Positions 10,468 through 23,072 of a DNA stretch of 64,000 nucleotides are shown one piece after another; the first letter of the stretch is position 1; each line of letters opens with the position of its first letter. This stretch comes from Mytilus trossulus (lineage: Eukaryota; Mollusca; Bivalvia; Mytilida; Mytilidae): positions 21,596,931 through 21,660,930 of the forward strand of contig NC_086386.1 in assembly GCF_036588685.1 (NCBI RefSeq). The letters are read 5' to 3'. A program made the translations under genes and the position numbers. The notes under the pieces are model-generated. The model was not told where the DNA came from. It did not search any database and worked only from the letters and a program-made list of their open reading frames with translations.

Positions 10468-11689
10468 TTATGTTTCCCAAATTTTGTTGTTCTGTACTAA
10501 GGTTCGTTTTGCTTTCTTTATCATTTTTCTGAGCACGTCCAGTTCAGATGTCACTAATTGGTCACAGAAATGACGAGTCATTACGAACTCGGAGTTCCAT
10601 TCTGATTTTTCTATTGTGCAGGAACGTTTTTTAATATTCCTGCAAAATTTGTGCACACTTGCAATTATTTTCTTAAAATGTCGTACTTCAGTATAAAAAG
10701 AATCATTCTGTTGAGTTATTTGATTTTCGAGACGTGTTTTGAAGAAGTCGTACAGTAAATTATCAGCATTGTTCAGATTCCTGACGATGTCTATGTCTTC
10801 TCTTGTCAGATTTGGTTTGACGGTATTCCGCCATATCCCTTTGTTAACCGGTTGATACAGTATATCTTGTATATCCCAGCATAAGTACCTTCTCATCAAA
10901 ACCAGAGATTCGTCGAAAAGCTCAGTTATGATTACAAGTTTGAAATCCTTATCAAGTTCCCGGATGTATTCTAGAACAAACGAAGTATTTGATGTTTTTG
11001 ATTTGGGGATACCGAAGTCATACGACATTCCATTAGTAAAAGACCGCCCTATAGCATACTGTTGGTATACCTTCTTCACTATAAATTCGTGTAAAAGCAA
11101 ACTCCGTTTTATATTTGGAAATTTCCTCATAACAAGTTTATTAAAGCTGAAGTGGTAAAACGCAGACTTGAATACTGATAATGGATCACGAAGTATTCCG
11201 ATGCGAACTGTGTCGTTTGGCATAATCTTCTCAAAATCTTGTTTATTATAAATTGCATGGTTGCAAAGAATGTTATAAGACATATTTTTCGGTAAGCGAA
11301 GTACTGTTTCTTTCAACTTTAAATATTTAGATGATAGATAATTAAACATAGAGCCATTGTCTCTCTTTGGAAGAACCATATTTAAATTGTTGGCTTGTAC
11401 AAATCTTGTAAAAATTCCCCATGCTGTTGTACTCCCTGTTTTGTGAACTTTTACGAATATCACATTTCTTTGTTTATTGCACGTGTTCTCTATCAATTCA
11501 TTCGGCATATCGTCTGCGTACGATTTTCTTACAAAATATCGATCTGGTATTGCTTTAAAAGCTTTTGATGTCATTGCCCTCTTTTCTATTCCGTCCAAAT
11601 TATGAGATGTCCACTGTATTTTCGAGTTAACATTTATATTGGATTTATGTATTATTACAAAAACCACAATTACGAATAATCCGATTATC
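10468..11689 (-). CDS. Galactose-3-O-sulfotransferase-like enzyme, main exon (5' exon missing)
   Basis: Role: transfer of sulfate from PAPS to galactose residues of glycolipids or glycans in the Golgi (Gal3ST/galactosylceramide sulfotransferase family). Seen, numbering from the GTG codon at 11667: the 5'-phosphosulfate loop VIFVKVHKTGSTT at residues 69-81, and the 3'-phosphate site VRIGILRDPLSVFKSAFYHF at 154-173 with the expected Arg and Ser. The frame stays open to 11689, where ttacatttcag is a good splice acceptor. The extra codons plus the start read IIGLFVIVVFVII, a type II membrane anchor. So GTG is not the start: the Met and short cytosolic end lie in an upstream exon I could not find. 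The new exon enters with one base completing a codon. Length (~400 residues) suits the family. The stop is TAA at 10468-10470. Confidence 0.85.
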
Positions 11690-13281
11690 CTGAAATGTAA
11701 AAAAAATATATTTTAAAAACAATATGTTAAAATTCGAGTGCATTATCCATGAGAACAAAATAAGTAATTTAGCTTTAAAATGTATAAACTTATTTGTATG
11801 TTGTTACAGAAAAGACGGATAAGGTTTTCTATTTACTATTATCATTAATATACAAATTAATAATACCAATTGTATACATATAGGTTAAGATGACCTTCTT
11901 TAACATTAAACTTCATTCATATGCAAGATTGTATTTTTCTATAACCTGCTGTTGCGTAAATCTGGACCATAGCATACAATTAAGTTAACCTCATTCATGA
12001 AATATTTAGGTCAAGTCGTGAAAATTTTAACATAATCAAGAACATTTTACCATAAAAAAAACTACCAATGAAATTATAAAATAATATCTGAAATATGTTT
12101 CCTCTTAAACTGACAAAATTATTGAGTATTGTCATATGAAAAACTAATAACTTTCAGATTTATATTAATCTAGCTATATCGTCAATATGTATCGCTTCAT
12201 TTTAAGTCGATTAATATCGAGATATTTTAGTCGATTAATATGGGTCATACCAGTCGATTAAAATGGGTCATATATCGAGTTACTTCACTTGTGAATGTGT
12301 ATCAATTAGTCGATTATTCTTGTTCTGCGATTTTGGATTCTTATTGACTATATATAAATATATTCATTCAAATTGTTTTTAATTCCCAGTCTTTGTAAGA
12401 AGATTATCATAACATGGTTGAAACGAACCTAGTACCGACATAACCATCCTATTTTGAAGGTCTTTCGTTTCTATGGGTCTGTCAATTCGTGTAATATCTA
12501 GTTAACTCTTGGTAAGCAAATTACGGAGTTATCTACCCTTATTGTTTATTTCTAGTACATTTCAACCAAATTATATGTTGAAATAACAAAACAGGAAAAA
12601 GAAACGATTATAGGACCATAAGTGTTTATCCTTATATCAATTATACATTTAAGTTCTGCGTTAGTGTGTTAAAATGGTTAATCTAAATTTTAAAATTCCA
12701 AACCAAACATGTGTTTTTATGAAAGGTTTATTGTAATTTGTAATATCAAAATGTCAGACTTAAAAAAATACCAGTTATTAATAGATAACGTTCCTCAAAA
12801 TGTAAAACGTCACAACATACACGCGCATTTCAGATATCAATATAACAAACGATTTGGAAGATATACAAATATTAGAAAAATCGCCACGTCTATATCATTG
12901 TGCCCGCCAATTGACAATGTATTTTTTTCAAATCTCAACCAGAAGCGACACGGGGTTTTGGAAGTCGAATCTTAATATTTGGAAGATAATATAATTACTA
13001 AAACTAGACAATTTACTTACTTCCATGCTGAAAGCAATTTTTTCCAGTACACTAAAAGCATTCTGTAGTCATTTGTAAAATGAACTTTTTTCACTTTTCA
13101 TCTGTTACCATATTAAATAAGATTTTCTCTTAGTTATTTATTTGCCGACGTAATTACAGTTTTATTAGAGTTATTCTTATTTATGCATTATTTACACACT
13201 TGTAATGGTTATCAAGCTAAACTGACAGTATAACGACCTACCACTATTAATAAAGATGTATTTAGTCAATAGCTGGACAAT
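11690..13281. other. Non-coding; should hold the 5' exon of the sulfotransferase
   Basis: AT-rich DNA without a recognisable domain. A repeated tcgattaat(a/g)tgg(g)tcata motif occurs at about 12206-12275. An open frame at 12709-12975 has no recognised domain and biased, low-complexity composition, so I do not call it a gene. Confidence 0.4.
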
Positions 13282-13620
13282 ATGTCACAAAGTTGTATTG
13301 ATGCGGACCAATGCTGTGACGGAAGTTTTATATGTAAAATAAATCAATGCCACCAATTCGAAAAAAGGGATTTTTTTCTCGAAAAATATGCGATGAATCA
13401 TCTAGTCACGACCCGTATTCGCCGTTTTAATGGTCATATTCTTCTTGAAATTCTTTATTGCTTCTCTGTATTAACTTCTTGCAGCACTTTTAAGAAGGGA
13501 AAACATATAAAAGATATAAACCTTTTTTTCATTTTTGAAAACAAAGAAATAAAAAAAGAATCGCTGTCTTTTCTGATGGGACTTTTAAACGAATTCCGAA
13601 GAATTTTGCACATCTATTAA
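13282..13620 (+). CDS. Doubtful ORF with a cysteine-rich N-terminus
   Basis: A 112-codon plus-strand ORF. The first 24 residues have C-x5-CC-x5-C-x3-C spacing (SCIDADQCCDGSFICKINQC), the look of a small secreted cystine-knot module, but no signal peptide precedes it. After that the sequence is basic and AT-driven, without pattern. The sequence ccaatag before ctggacaat at about 13273 could be a weak splice acceptor, so the first part might be an exon fragment of a cysteine-rich peptide gene. It may equally be chance. Confidence 0.2.
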   Translation: MSQSCIDADQCCDGSFICKINQCHQFEKRDFFLEKYAMNHLVTTRIRRFNGHILLEILYCFSVLTSCSTFKKGKHIKDINLFFIFENKEIKKESLSFLMGLLNEFRRILHIY

Positions 13621-13645
13621 CTTTTCAAAATTATACATTGTAATT

Positions 13646-13858
13646 GGTGTACGTACTTATGAACATGTCGTGTACATACTTATGAACATGCAGTGTACGT
13701 ACTTATGATCAGTGTACATATATATACTTATGATTATGCAGTGAACGTAGTAATGATCAGTGTACATATAAACTTATGATTATGCAGTGTACATACTTAT
13801 GATCAGTGTACATACTTATAATTATGCAATGTACGTATTTATAACCAGTGTATGTATA
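13646..13858 (+). repeat. ~23-bp minisatellite around gtgtacatacttatgat
   Basis: Alternating half-units (gtgtacgtacttatgaacatgca and gtgtacatacttatgatca types) recur about nine times with substitutions and a few insertions. Pairs of half-units are more alike than neighbours, suggesting a dimeric ~45-bp higher-order unit. No coding sense. Confidence 0.8.
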
Positions 13859-14821
13859 GTTCCAAACTTTATTAAAATATAATATATAAAAACAATTACT
13901 TTTATTCATTTAGCCAGGTTTAACCTACCGGTCAAATCCCACGTATAAAGGTGGATCAAACAGAGGGCTGTGTATAAAAATAAATGATTTTCTATCGGAA
14001 AGTAAAAGTGATTGTTTAGATTTTTTTGTGCATTGGATACTTGACACTTAGAAAACAAATTGACACAAGAGGGTACGTCTTTAGTGCATTTGATTCCTTC
14101 TTTTGCAAAAAGGTAGAAATCTAAAGCTTAATGTATCTAAAGTATGATATTGATAATGAAAAATATCAGATTACGAAGTACGTGTAGATGAGAAATATAA
14201 ACCACAACTATTGGAAAATTGCTGTATTTTCTTCAATAGTTATCAAAGATACCCCATGATTATAATTTAGTACGCCAGACGCGCGTTTCGTCTTCAAATA
14301 TGATAGAAAAGGCATTGCATATCAAGGAGAATCTATGAAGTCATGTAATGCTATTATGTATTGAATTAGTTTTAATAAAAAGAGAAATATCAGTAATTGT
14401 TAATGCGACTGCAACTGAACTGCACACGTTCACTGAAATGGAGACCTAGAGGTCATTAAATAGAAGTATTCAACTATTGACCATCGGTCACATATACCAA
14501 ATACAAAATCTAATTTAGCGATGTCATGTACTTTAAAATTACAACATTACAATGGCTACGACAAATAACATATCAATTGTGACACAAATTTTCTATAAAG
14601 GCCAACCAAATCCTTATTGCTAACTTTCAACATATTTGAAGTGCATGATGGCTTCAACATGGCCATTATAGAAACTATTTGTTCCTTGTAAATAGCAACC
14701 ATGTATCAAGGAAGTCATCATGGAAATGCAGATCCTAGAACATTTAAATAAAATGCAATGTGCAAGTGATTTTACTTTATTTTTTCAAAGGAAAACTCAC
14801 AACGGGAAAATGAAATATTAA
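13859..14821. other. Non-coding stretch with an inverted family D repeat
   Basis: 14232-14310 is the reverse complement of the conserved block of the repeat at 8700-8890. The remainder is AT-rich and shows no gene, RNA or tandem repeat that I can support. Confidence 0.5.
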
Positions 14822-15190
14822 AACGAAGATATGGTATGATTGCCAATGAGACAACTATCCACAAAAGACCAAAAATGACACAGACATTAACAACTATATG
14901 TCACTGTACGGCCTTCAACAATGAGCAAAGCCCATATCGCATAGTCAGCTATAAAAGGCCCCGATAAGACAATGCAAAACAATTCAAACGAGAAAGCTAA
15001 CGGCCTTATTTATGTAAAAAAAATTAACGAAAAACAAGACCCGTTGGTGTCCTTCTGCTGTTGTTTTTTTCTATGGTCGGGTTGTTGTCTCTTTGATACA
15101 TTCCCCATTTCCATTCTCAATTTTATGTAACACATAAACATACGACAACCACTGAATTACAGGCTCCTGACTTTGGACAGGCACATTAAT
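14822..15190 (+). repeat. Dispersed repeat family A, split by a nested insertion
   Basis: Starts near gatatggtatgattgccaatgag and contains tgtacggccttcaacaatgag, cgcatagtcagctataaaag and aattacaggctcctgac. The same run of landmarks occurs uninterrupted at 30296-30650. Here 15038 to ~15123 is an insertion belonging to family B. I recognise the family from mussel genomes. It looks non-autonomous and encodes nothing visible. Confidence 0.85.
15038..15123 (+). mobile_element. Family B 3' fragment inserted into a family A copy
   Basis: Begins at gacccgttggtg and ends at ctcaattttat. The same sequence, with a longer 5' part, is at about 29540-29742. The family A copy at 30500-30520 shows the empty site (gaaaaacaaatatgtaacac). 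A constant 3' end with a variable 5' end is what 5'-truncated retroposition produces. Confidence 0.75.
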
Positions 15191-17194
15191 AAAGTCACTA
15201 TATTCTTTTTGTCATTGAATCTAGCATGCCATTGACATTTTCTTGCAATTGAAGATACTCAGCAATGTTACTTTATCTGTGGTATAATTTATTTTAGTTT
15301 CAAGGGAGATAGATGTCATCAACAACTTTATCAAAATGAATACATCGTGTATATAGCGTAATATTTATTTGAAGATTTAAGCTGGCTTCTTTTCATTCTT
15401 CTCTTTAATAAGAAGACCCTGTGGGTATAGGAATAAACGGATGTGAGGGGTTTGCGGTAATGAAACAGAAATAAAATTACAAAAAAATATCAATACACAT
15501 CCTCCTGAGTACAACATATACAATATCTATCACGTTTTGAGTAGTATCAAATTAATAAAATTTGTGAAGAATAATACATTAATCATAAAATGTCTAAATA
15601 GCATTCCTATAACTTGAACTATCTAATATTTTAATGGCTACCTAGAAACCCCCTTCAGATTAACTTTGTAATAAGGCATGGTCAAGAGTCGTGAAATTGT
15701 GTTTACACAGTAACAAAATTAATGTTTACATTTTGCATTATATTCCTATTAATTAAAAATGAATGTTAAAGGTTTGCAGCTGATGGCCCAAATACAACAG
15801 TACTTCACTTGTAAAACCAAAGATATTGCCTTCATCTTTTCTTTGCTGATGATTGGACCAAAGTTCTACCGATATTTGCTCTCAGATTAGTAGTGAAAAG
15901 ATTATTCATAGGCTGAAGTTAATTAGCATTTTTCTGCCCTTTTGATACTTTAAATGTACAAAACATCGGACTACAGATCGAAAGTATTTGTACGACTAAC
16001 TTGGTGATATTTTGTTTGATTATTAACAGCATTCAAGGCATGTGTGACTTGCTTAACTTGTTAGTTAAAACTCATGAAAGAAGAAGAAGATATGTTAGCG
16101 TATATATGATATATGACATTCGTATATTTATGATATATTGCACATACAACCTTAACAGGTTATGCATGATCTTGAGCTATATAAAAATATGTCCCCACTA
16201 AAACGTAGTTCCATTTCTAAAATTACAATTCTTACTTAGTTGATTGTTAGTGTCGTGCAATATTCAAGGCGGGAAAAATTGAACAATTTGTACAATATAC
16301 ATGATATAGGAAAGTTGAGTCTAGACAAAGCGGGGAGTTGTAGATGACCACTAGAAATACGTTTGGTGGAAAAGAAATAGATCTTTCTTTACTTTAGAAA
16401 CTTAAAAAAGGAACTATGATTAAGCTATATATAGTGACAACACCTAAAAAAATGAAAAGAAACTAAAACCATTGCAAACCTAATTTCAAGTATCAGTAGT
16501 AATCGATTCGAAATAAATACCAATAGAAAAATCACAGTTAAAACGTCACTTGACCACAGTCAATTTCAAAATTACTAGGGGCAGCACTCACTGTTACAGA
16601 ATGAAAAGATTTTAATGCTTGCACAGCACCATGGCCACCACAAAATAATTCTCTGTGGTATAAAAATGTCTGCATAGAGAACTTAAAACATCAACATAAA
16701 AATTTATTCAACTAACTATATAAAAATATATGAATAGTCCATTATTATTTTATTTAGCGTGTTTAATTTCATGACATATCGGGTAACAAAAGAGGAGTAA
16801 CAGTACATGTTGTTTCATTTCCACTCACCCGTTAATTCGATTAACCTCTCTGCATGCTTCTGACCTATGGAGGTAGAGGTTTTACTATCCATGATTTTTT
16901 AATTTCTTCTCAGTTTTAGTTATATTTCGTTTCGGTGACATTCGTTTTTACAGAGAGTACAGTTTATAGTCGTAAGAAGCCAATGCATTTACAATCATGG
17001 TATAACTTATATATATATATTGAATTTTATCAAAATAATACTTGACACTGTGTGTGCTTTTACGTTAGGACGTGAAGAGCTGAATCTGCACTGTACGTTT
17101 GTAAATAGGATCTTGAAAAACAACAAATCTGGTACGTACAATTAAGTGCACATGCAGTCCTTACTGAATAAATTGTTCATACCGATTTCGTGAA
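15191..17194. other. Non-coding, no gene seen
   Basis: AT-rich DNA. Short open frames such as 16001-16201 lack domain, splice or compositional support. No tandem or inverted repeat of note was found. Confidence 0.5.
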
Positions 17195-17261
17195 TGGTTA
17201 TACATATAAATAACGCCAGAATATATAAGGTTATACATATAAATAACGCCAGAATATATAA
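17195..17261 (+). repeat. Exact 34-bp duplication
   Basis: The run ggttatacatataaataacg...agaatatataa occurs twice back to back (17195 and 17229) without differences, pointing to a recent slippage or duplication event. Confidence 0.9.
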
Positions 17262-19422
17262 TGATTTGTTTAATTCAACACAATTTGTAGTATAATTATA
17301 AGTCAACAAAGCAGTCATGATATGAACTCTTGTTCAGTAGCAGGATCTGCTTTGCCTTACACATCCGCGAAGCACGTTAGATCACAGGTGGCCCAGTTCT
17401 TTGTTGGGTTCTTGTCTTTCGATTTTCTATTAGGGATTTTGATTAGTTTGACGAGACTGTTAATTGTCTTTTCGTCTCTCAGCTCCTTGTTGTCATAGTA
17501 TCATCGGGTTTTCTTTAACTTTTAATTTTAAATTATATCGTTGGTATCTCCTGTCTCTTTTCTTTGATTGGTGAATCTAGTTTATCTATGTTAATGGGAA
17601 CAGACGCACGTTCAATTATGGTTGTAAAATTACTTCGGCATAACATTGTATAGAATTGTATGTACTTTTAGCCATCTACACATTCAATGCATGTCTCTGA
17701 TTTTTATTTATCTATGTGTATGGTGGTTTCTTTTAAATGCAAGGTACATTAGTACAAATTTGATACAGACCTCTAAACTATAATAGACATGGAGTCAATT
17801 CAAATAGAGTCAAATCTTCCAACGAGTTATTCGTCGTTGTTACCACATGTTCTTTAACACAATTTACTATCACCAATAGGTTTCATTTTCTTCTTAAACT
17901 CTATGATTGAATTTTGTACTGTATACCTTTTGACTGTATACACAATTGTCATTTCTCCCTTTATTTGAGAGCCTTTTTGGTCAGCAAACTGATGAACCAA
18001 TACAGGACATGCAATCAGAAAGCTCTATTATACGTTTATATATATCAAATCGGTGTATATTCACTCTTCAAATAAGAACTTGCCAAAGTAAACCAAATGA
18101 CTTTTGGCAGATATGTTTTCTTTTAGTTTTTATATTATACTCGTTGTATATTTACTTCTAAAATTCTGGGATATACCTTGTCTGTCGTACCTTAGACTAT
18201 TTCAGACGTCGCTATGATATTTTAGTTTATATTTGCATATGAACAATTGAATACATAATTCCGGAGCACACGGGACCGTAGCTAAATCTGGTTATTCTGT
18301 TTAGGTCTCTATTGGTCATTTAGCTGCTTAAGTTGCTACGTATTTATACATCCCTGGCTTTCCGGATCAAGTTCAATTCAGAATAACGTTAAGAGCACAC
18401 AAAATATATAAGCTGTTATTTGCATTTAGTAAATAGCAAAGGGATAGCAATTACTGCCTTCCGACTTGTACCAGGGAACGCTTATAAACTTGCACTATTC
18501 GTTTTTATCTTGAATAAGATTAAGTGGAGAGATATATAATAATGAAAACAACGCTTTCTGTAATGCTTCCAAATCGCCTTTTTTTATTTACCTTCATCAG
18601 AAACGCTTAAAGCCGAAAATTTGAAAGCCAAAGATGTAAAAGAACTGCAGCAGCGGAAGAACAATAGGACCAAAAAAGACAAATTATTGATAAACAAATC
18701 CGGCTAAATTGTACGAGTTAGGTTAATTGAACACCGAATATTTTATGTTTTAATGATGAAACTATCTCCGTTTTCAAAGTAACAACTTTTTTCTAGGGTT
18801 TGACCACTGTGCATTGTTCGGATTTTAACCTTAAAAATTTACTTGATTGAAATGCAAAATGAAACAAAACTATTGAATTTCTAATCTGTCTTTTGATGAG
18901 GTTTGTATGGAATGTGATCGGCATGTTTCATGCTGTCTCTATCACCTGTACGACTATTCAACCTCTCACAATGCTTGTTTATGCTACAACGCTTTTTATT
19001 GGTTTTCTATTGAGTGCTACTTAGGAGTTTAGCATAAAATAAATTCTGTGTGAAATTTGGGTATCATTAAATTAACATTTATGGAGACTGTATCAACGTT
19101 AGGAAGTGTGCATGTATGGAATTAAAATAAGAGTGTACAGGTATGTTAGACTGGGTGTGTTCTAATTACTAACTTGATCTTTTAAAAAATCCAATTGTCT
19201 GTTTTTATCTATTTCAATGTGATATTTATCTACATTCCCAAAATCTTTTTATAGAACTTTGCCTAGCAAATATTTTGCTCAGTCCACTCACTACCTTTAA
19301 TCAGAGAGGCCCGAAATGATTGTAAATGTTGTGTGCATTTGTCTGTGTTTTCACAATTAGGAGGAGGGTGTATAAAACAAAACTTCATCAACTTTTACTA
19401 AAAATATCGACAAACGTATGTA
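17262..19422. other. Non-coding; inverted family C repeat at 17340-17580
   Basis: 17340-17580 is related in inverse orientation to the repeat at 8125-8345. The ORF at 17946-18161 ends in a hydrophobic tail but has no recognised domain, and I treat it as chance. Nothing else is supported. Confidence 0.45.
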
Positions 19423-19509
19423 AAGGGGCAACTTTGAACCTCTGTGGTTGCAAGACGGTCCCGGAATACCTTTCAATTGAGGTAGGGTTGCCTTTAAAAG
19501 TTGCCCCTT
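19423..19509. mobile_element. 87-bp foldback element with 13-bp perfect inverted ends
   Basis: aaggggcaacttt at 19423-19435 is exactly inverted as aaagttgcccctt at 19497-19509. The ~60 bp between are unrelated to the ends. This is the look of a miniature inverted-repeat element, but no clear target-site duplication is visible, so it could also be a structured non-mobile palindrome. Confidence 0.5.
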
Positions 19510-19900
19510 AAGGATGTACTTGTAGGTGAGGTTTATGGTTAGATGTTCGGACTTCTTGGTTTCCCCCCTTCAATACGGGGTAAAATCGTTTGCCCCATAA
19601 CACCCAATTTTCGTTTTCGATAAGACTTTAATAGCTAAAAAATCATTTTCCAAAATTTAAGCAGATTCGAAATTGCTGGCATTACTTCAACACATTTATT
19701 TGGATTGGACCTCCATCAGTTGTTATATAAAATTGGAAGATTTAGTATAAAAAATAAAACAAATGTCTACCAGGGACAAAATGACATTAGAAACTATAGA
19801 AGACATAACCGACCCTTAGCCATGAGCATAGTAAGCTATAAAAGAAACGAAATAAATGCATCAAAAGTTAATACAAGGACAACAAATTAAGTCAAGAATA

Positions 19901-19965
19901 TGATAGCCCTAGCTGCGGAATAACATAAGGACCTATGAGCTACGGTTCCGCAGCTATGATAGCCC
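19901..19965. mobile_element. 47-bp miniature element with 11-bp TIRs and 9-bp TSD
   Basis: The element is 19910-19956: tagctgcggaa at the left end is perfectly inverted as ttccgcagcta at the right. It is flanked on both sides by the direct repeat tgatagccc (19901-19909 and 19957-19965). A perfect 9-bp duplication with perfect terminal inverted repeats is strong evidence of a DNA-transposon insertion, and 9 bp suits Mutator-like or related transposases. Confidence 0.8.
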
Positions 19966-22555
19966 ATGCAGTAAGTCAGACTGCATACTTAACATGTATA
20001 CTTGTTTCAATTTATAAAAGTATTATAAATGAGGAACAGGTAAATGCAAGTATGTTCTTTCTGTCTAAATTACAACTCTGTGTTGAATTAAGTATTATTT
20101 ATAATTAACTCTTCTAAAAACACTTGACTCGAGATTTATATAAGATCTTTTGTTTTTTTATCTGACATGCCAATAATTGCAGATATTAAAATTATATTCA
20201 TAATTAATGTTTTTTATTTAGATAAAGACCAAATTTGTACAATGAGATACCATTTGTTTCAGCTTAATAATTAATAAGGGTGACACGAAAAAAAAACAAT
20301 AACCGTAATATATATATATAATGTTAAACACGTCTGCTCTTATTTAAAAATAAAAAGGCTTTAATATGAAAGGAAAAATCCGTTTTACTTAAATTTTTCA
20401 CGACTTTAGATTTCGTGTTTTATTTAAAGAAATGTTTATCATTCGATGTCTTTTTTTTTCTATTTGCGTTTATCTCTTGTCCTATTCTTGATTGTTAACA
20501 AATGTTCGAGACCAGATTTGTTATTAGATTAATTGGTACAACCAAAAATCAACAATAAAAATTGTATATCTCGTCCAACCCAGTTATTTTTTCGCCTTTT
20601 CAAAGTCAAAACCGTCAATCCTTTTGGTTGTTATTTCACGCTGACTGTCATAATATTGTAATTAGCATAATCCAGACCGCTTGTGATTTCTTTTGAATTG
20701 TTTCACGGTTTTTTTTTCCATGCTCGGGCCATTTGCATTACCATATTTATGGCCTTGTTGTTTCATTTGAATTGATAGAATGCCAGAATTATGTGTACCT
20801 TACTATACGGCTAGGGTTTTGCTCATTGTTGATGAACCACGGTTAACATGCATGTTGCATTGGAAAGTTTTGTGAAATATTGCCACAGTAATACTTGTCT
20901 CTTTTTCAATCATATTTGGTTTTCCTTGAAGTTCTTGGCTTACAAATTTTATTCGATCATAGTTTACATCATTCTCACTTAATCCGATATTAAAAAATGC
21001 TCTTCTTCAAATAAGGATTTATAAATATATGTCCTTCTTCAAAATAAATTCAAGACGTACGAAAGGAACAATTTTGCATGGCCAATAGTTTACTTCTGTC
21101 GTCATGGTCAGTTGTTGCAGGCCTACGACCTCAAACATGTATGATATTTTCTGTTTCATTCTAGTTCCTCGCCCCCTCTACATAGTTCAATATTTTAGCT
21201 ACATTGTATGGCTTCCAACATGCAATTGTTTTCTCATTAAATGATCACCACTTTTTAAGAGAAATCAAGAACCCATAAAAATATAATTGATAAATAGTCA
21301 AATTATAGTTTAAGTTTAAGAAATTATCTGAAAAGAATATTTCTTTTGGCATCATATAAAGCTGAAACGCAAAATCTGAGTTGATAATTTGTTACCCATA
21401 TTAGACGATCTTCTATCTAAGTGAAGGCAAACAAGTTTGAAAAGTTTTAAAGATTTAACACAGATTCCGATAATTTAATTTACGAAAATGTGACATTTAG
21501 CCTCAAACAAACAGAAAATCAAAGATGTTAGCACCTTTGATGCCTTATTTCCGTTAATCCACCTGGATTAAGGAAATACAGACTTGTTAATCTAATTATC
21601 TTCTAACATCTACATTGGATTAACTTGTAAATAAATTATTTTTCTTCAAACACCGGGTAATCACACCTTTCTTTTGCAGTTACAATACCAGATTGTAATT
21701 AAAATCTTGTTTGGTAATATCGATCCATCTCATTAAATATTAAGGTGATAATTTTTGAATGAGTAATTTCAATAGAGTAGAGATCCATTTAAAAACTGGT
21801 ATTTGTAATGCAAAATTACTCCTATTGAAAGATAATTGTTAATTGTGTATAAATACAGTTGGATTATAACATGAGAATTAAAACTTGTTGATTTATCATA
21901 TTGTAAACATATAGCACTGTAATACCTAAATAGAAAATATTAAATATTTATTTTACATACTTATACTTGAGAATTGAAGGAATATTTGTTGTTAAAAGGT
22001 AAGATTTAAGTTTTCAATATGAATAACATTATAAAATGTATAAAACTATTTTCTGTTTTTCCCCTGTATATTTCTTGTTAGTAAGCTTGATTTCAATAAA
22101 GTGGTTTTAGAAGTGGATGTTTAAACTTCATTCTGAAATTATTTCGATATAGCTAACTATATGATTAATATATCAGTTATTTAGTTGTCACTAATGAAAG
22201 TTTGCAATTAACAAAAAAGTTACATACAATTATTACATATGAAATGATTGCATGATAATGCATGCCAAAGTATTAAAAATCTTACTAATCCAGGAGTAGA
22301 TAATCCACAATTGTACAAATATATATTGCATCAATTTTACTCATTTGAAAAGCTTCTTCATTGAAGTTAAGCCTTTATAAAAACAAGGCCGGTATGCTAT
22401 AGAGCTACTATCCACAATGAAAATGTTTATTTAACTAATGTGTGGAAGGTTAATTCTATAAAGTATAATGTTTTTCAAGAGATTATTTATTTTTGTTTCT
22501 TGTTTTTCTATCAGATTTTCAAAGTGTCAAATGCTGACACGTTTTGTGACAACAT
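19966..22555. other. Non-coding region upstream of protocadherin A
   Basis: A weak inverted trace of family A lies near 20780-20860 (tatacggctagggttttgctcattgttg). The rest is AT-rich. It may contain the distal regulatory DNA of the gene that follows, but no specific site can be supported. Confidence 0.45.
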
Positions 22556-22658
22556 TATATAAGGTATAATATATATTTTACAGATTTATAAACATTGAGA
22601 AGTATTGGATGTTATAGAGAGAACAGACCCACACCTTAAGCGTGAAATAATTCCATGG
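22555..22658 (+). promoter_or_regulatory. Candidate TATA and 5' UTR exon of protocadherin A
   Basis: attatataagg at about 22552-22562 is TATA-like. About 95 bp on, ttccatg is followed by gtaagtaat, a strong splice donor (exon end 22658). The next strong acceptor is tttttattacag ending at 23072, immediately before the coding exon. This fits a 5' UTR exon ending at 22658 and an intron 22659-23072. The transcription start is a guess. Confidence 0.45.
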
Positions 22659-23072
22659 TAAGTAATAACTTTGGATTTTAATTTTTTTTAAATATGATTT
22701 CATTTTGTAAAATATTGAAGCCTGCGTTGATATCTAACTTGCCATCTCTTCTAAGTATAAAAGTACAACGGACATACAAATTTAAAAAAAATACAGAAAA
22801 TAGCTAGACACATGTATCATATAATGATCTTTGAGAAATAATTAAATAATACACGAGGTATATGAAAATACAATGACAATGTTTTTAACTTTTGTTGTCA
22901 TTTGTGAAGCTGCAGATAACATTAACAAGCATGCACAATATAATGCCTTCCAGAAAAGAAAAGAAAAGAAACACACTTGATTACAATCATAAACTGTTTT
23001 AGTACTCTATTTCACTGGATGTATATATTATTTAATTATTTTTTTTCAATTTTACTTTTATTTTTATTACAG

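Noticed and set aside
10928-11158. Plus-strand ORF
   Set aside because: Antisense shadow of the sulfotransferase exon.
12709-12975. 88-codon plus-strand ORF as a gene
   Set aside because: AT-driven composition, no recognised domain, no splice or signal-peptide support.
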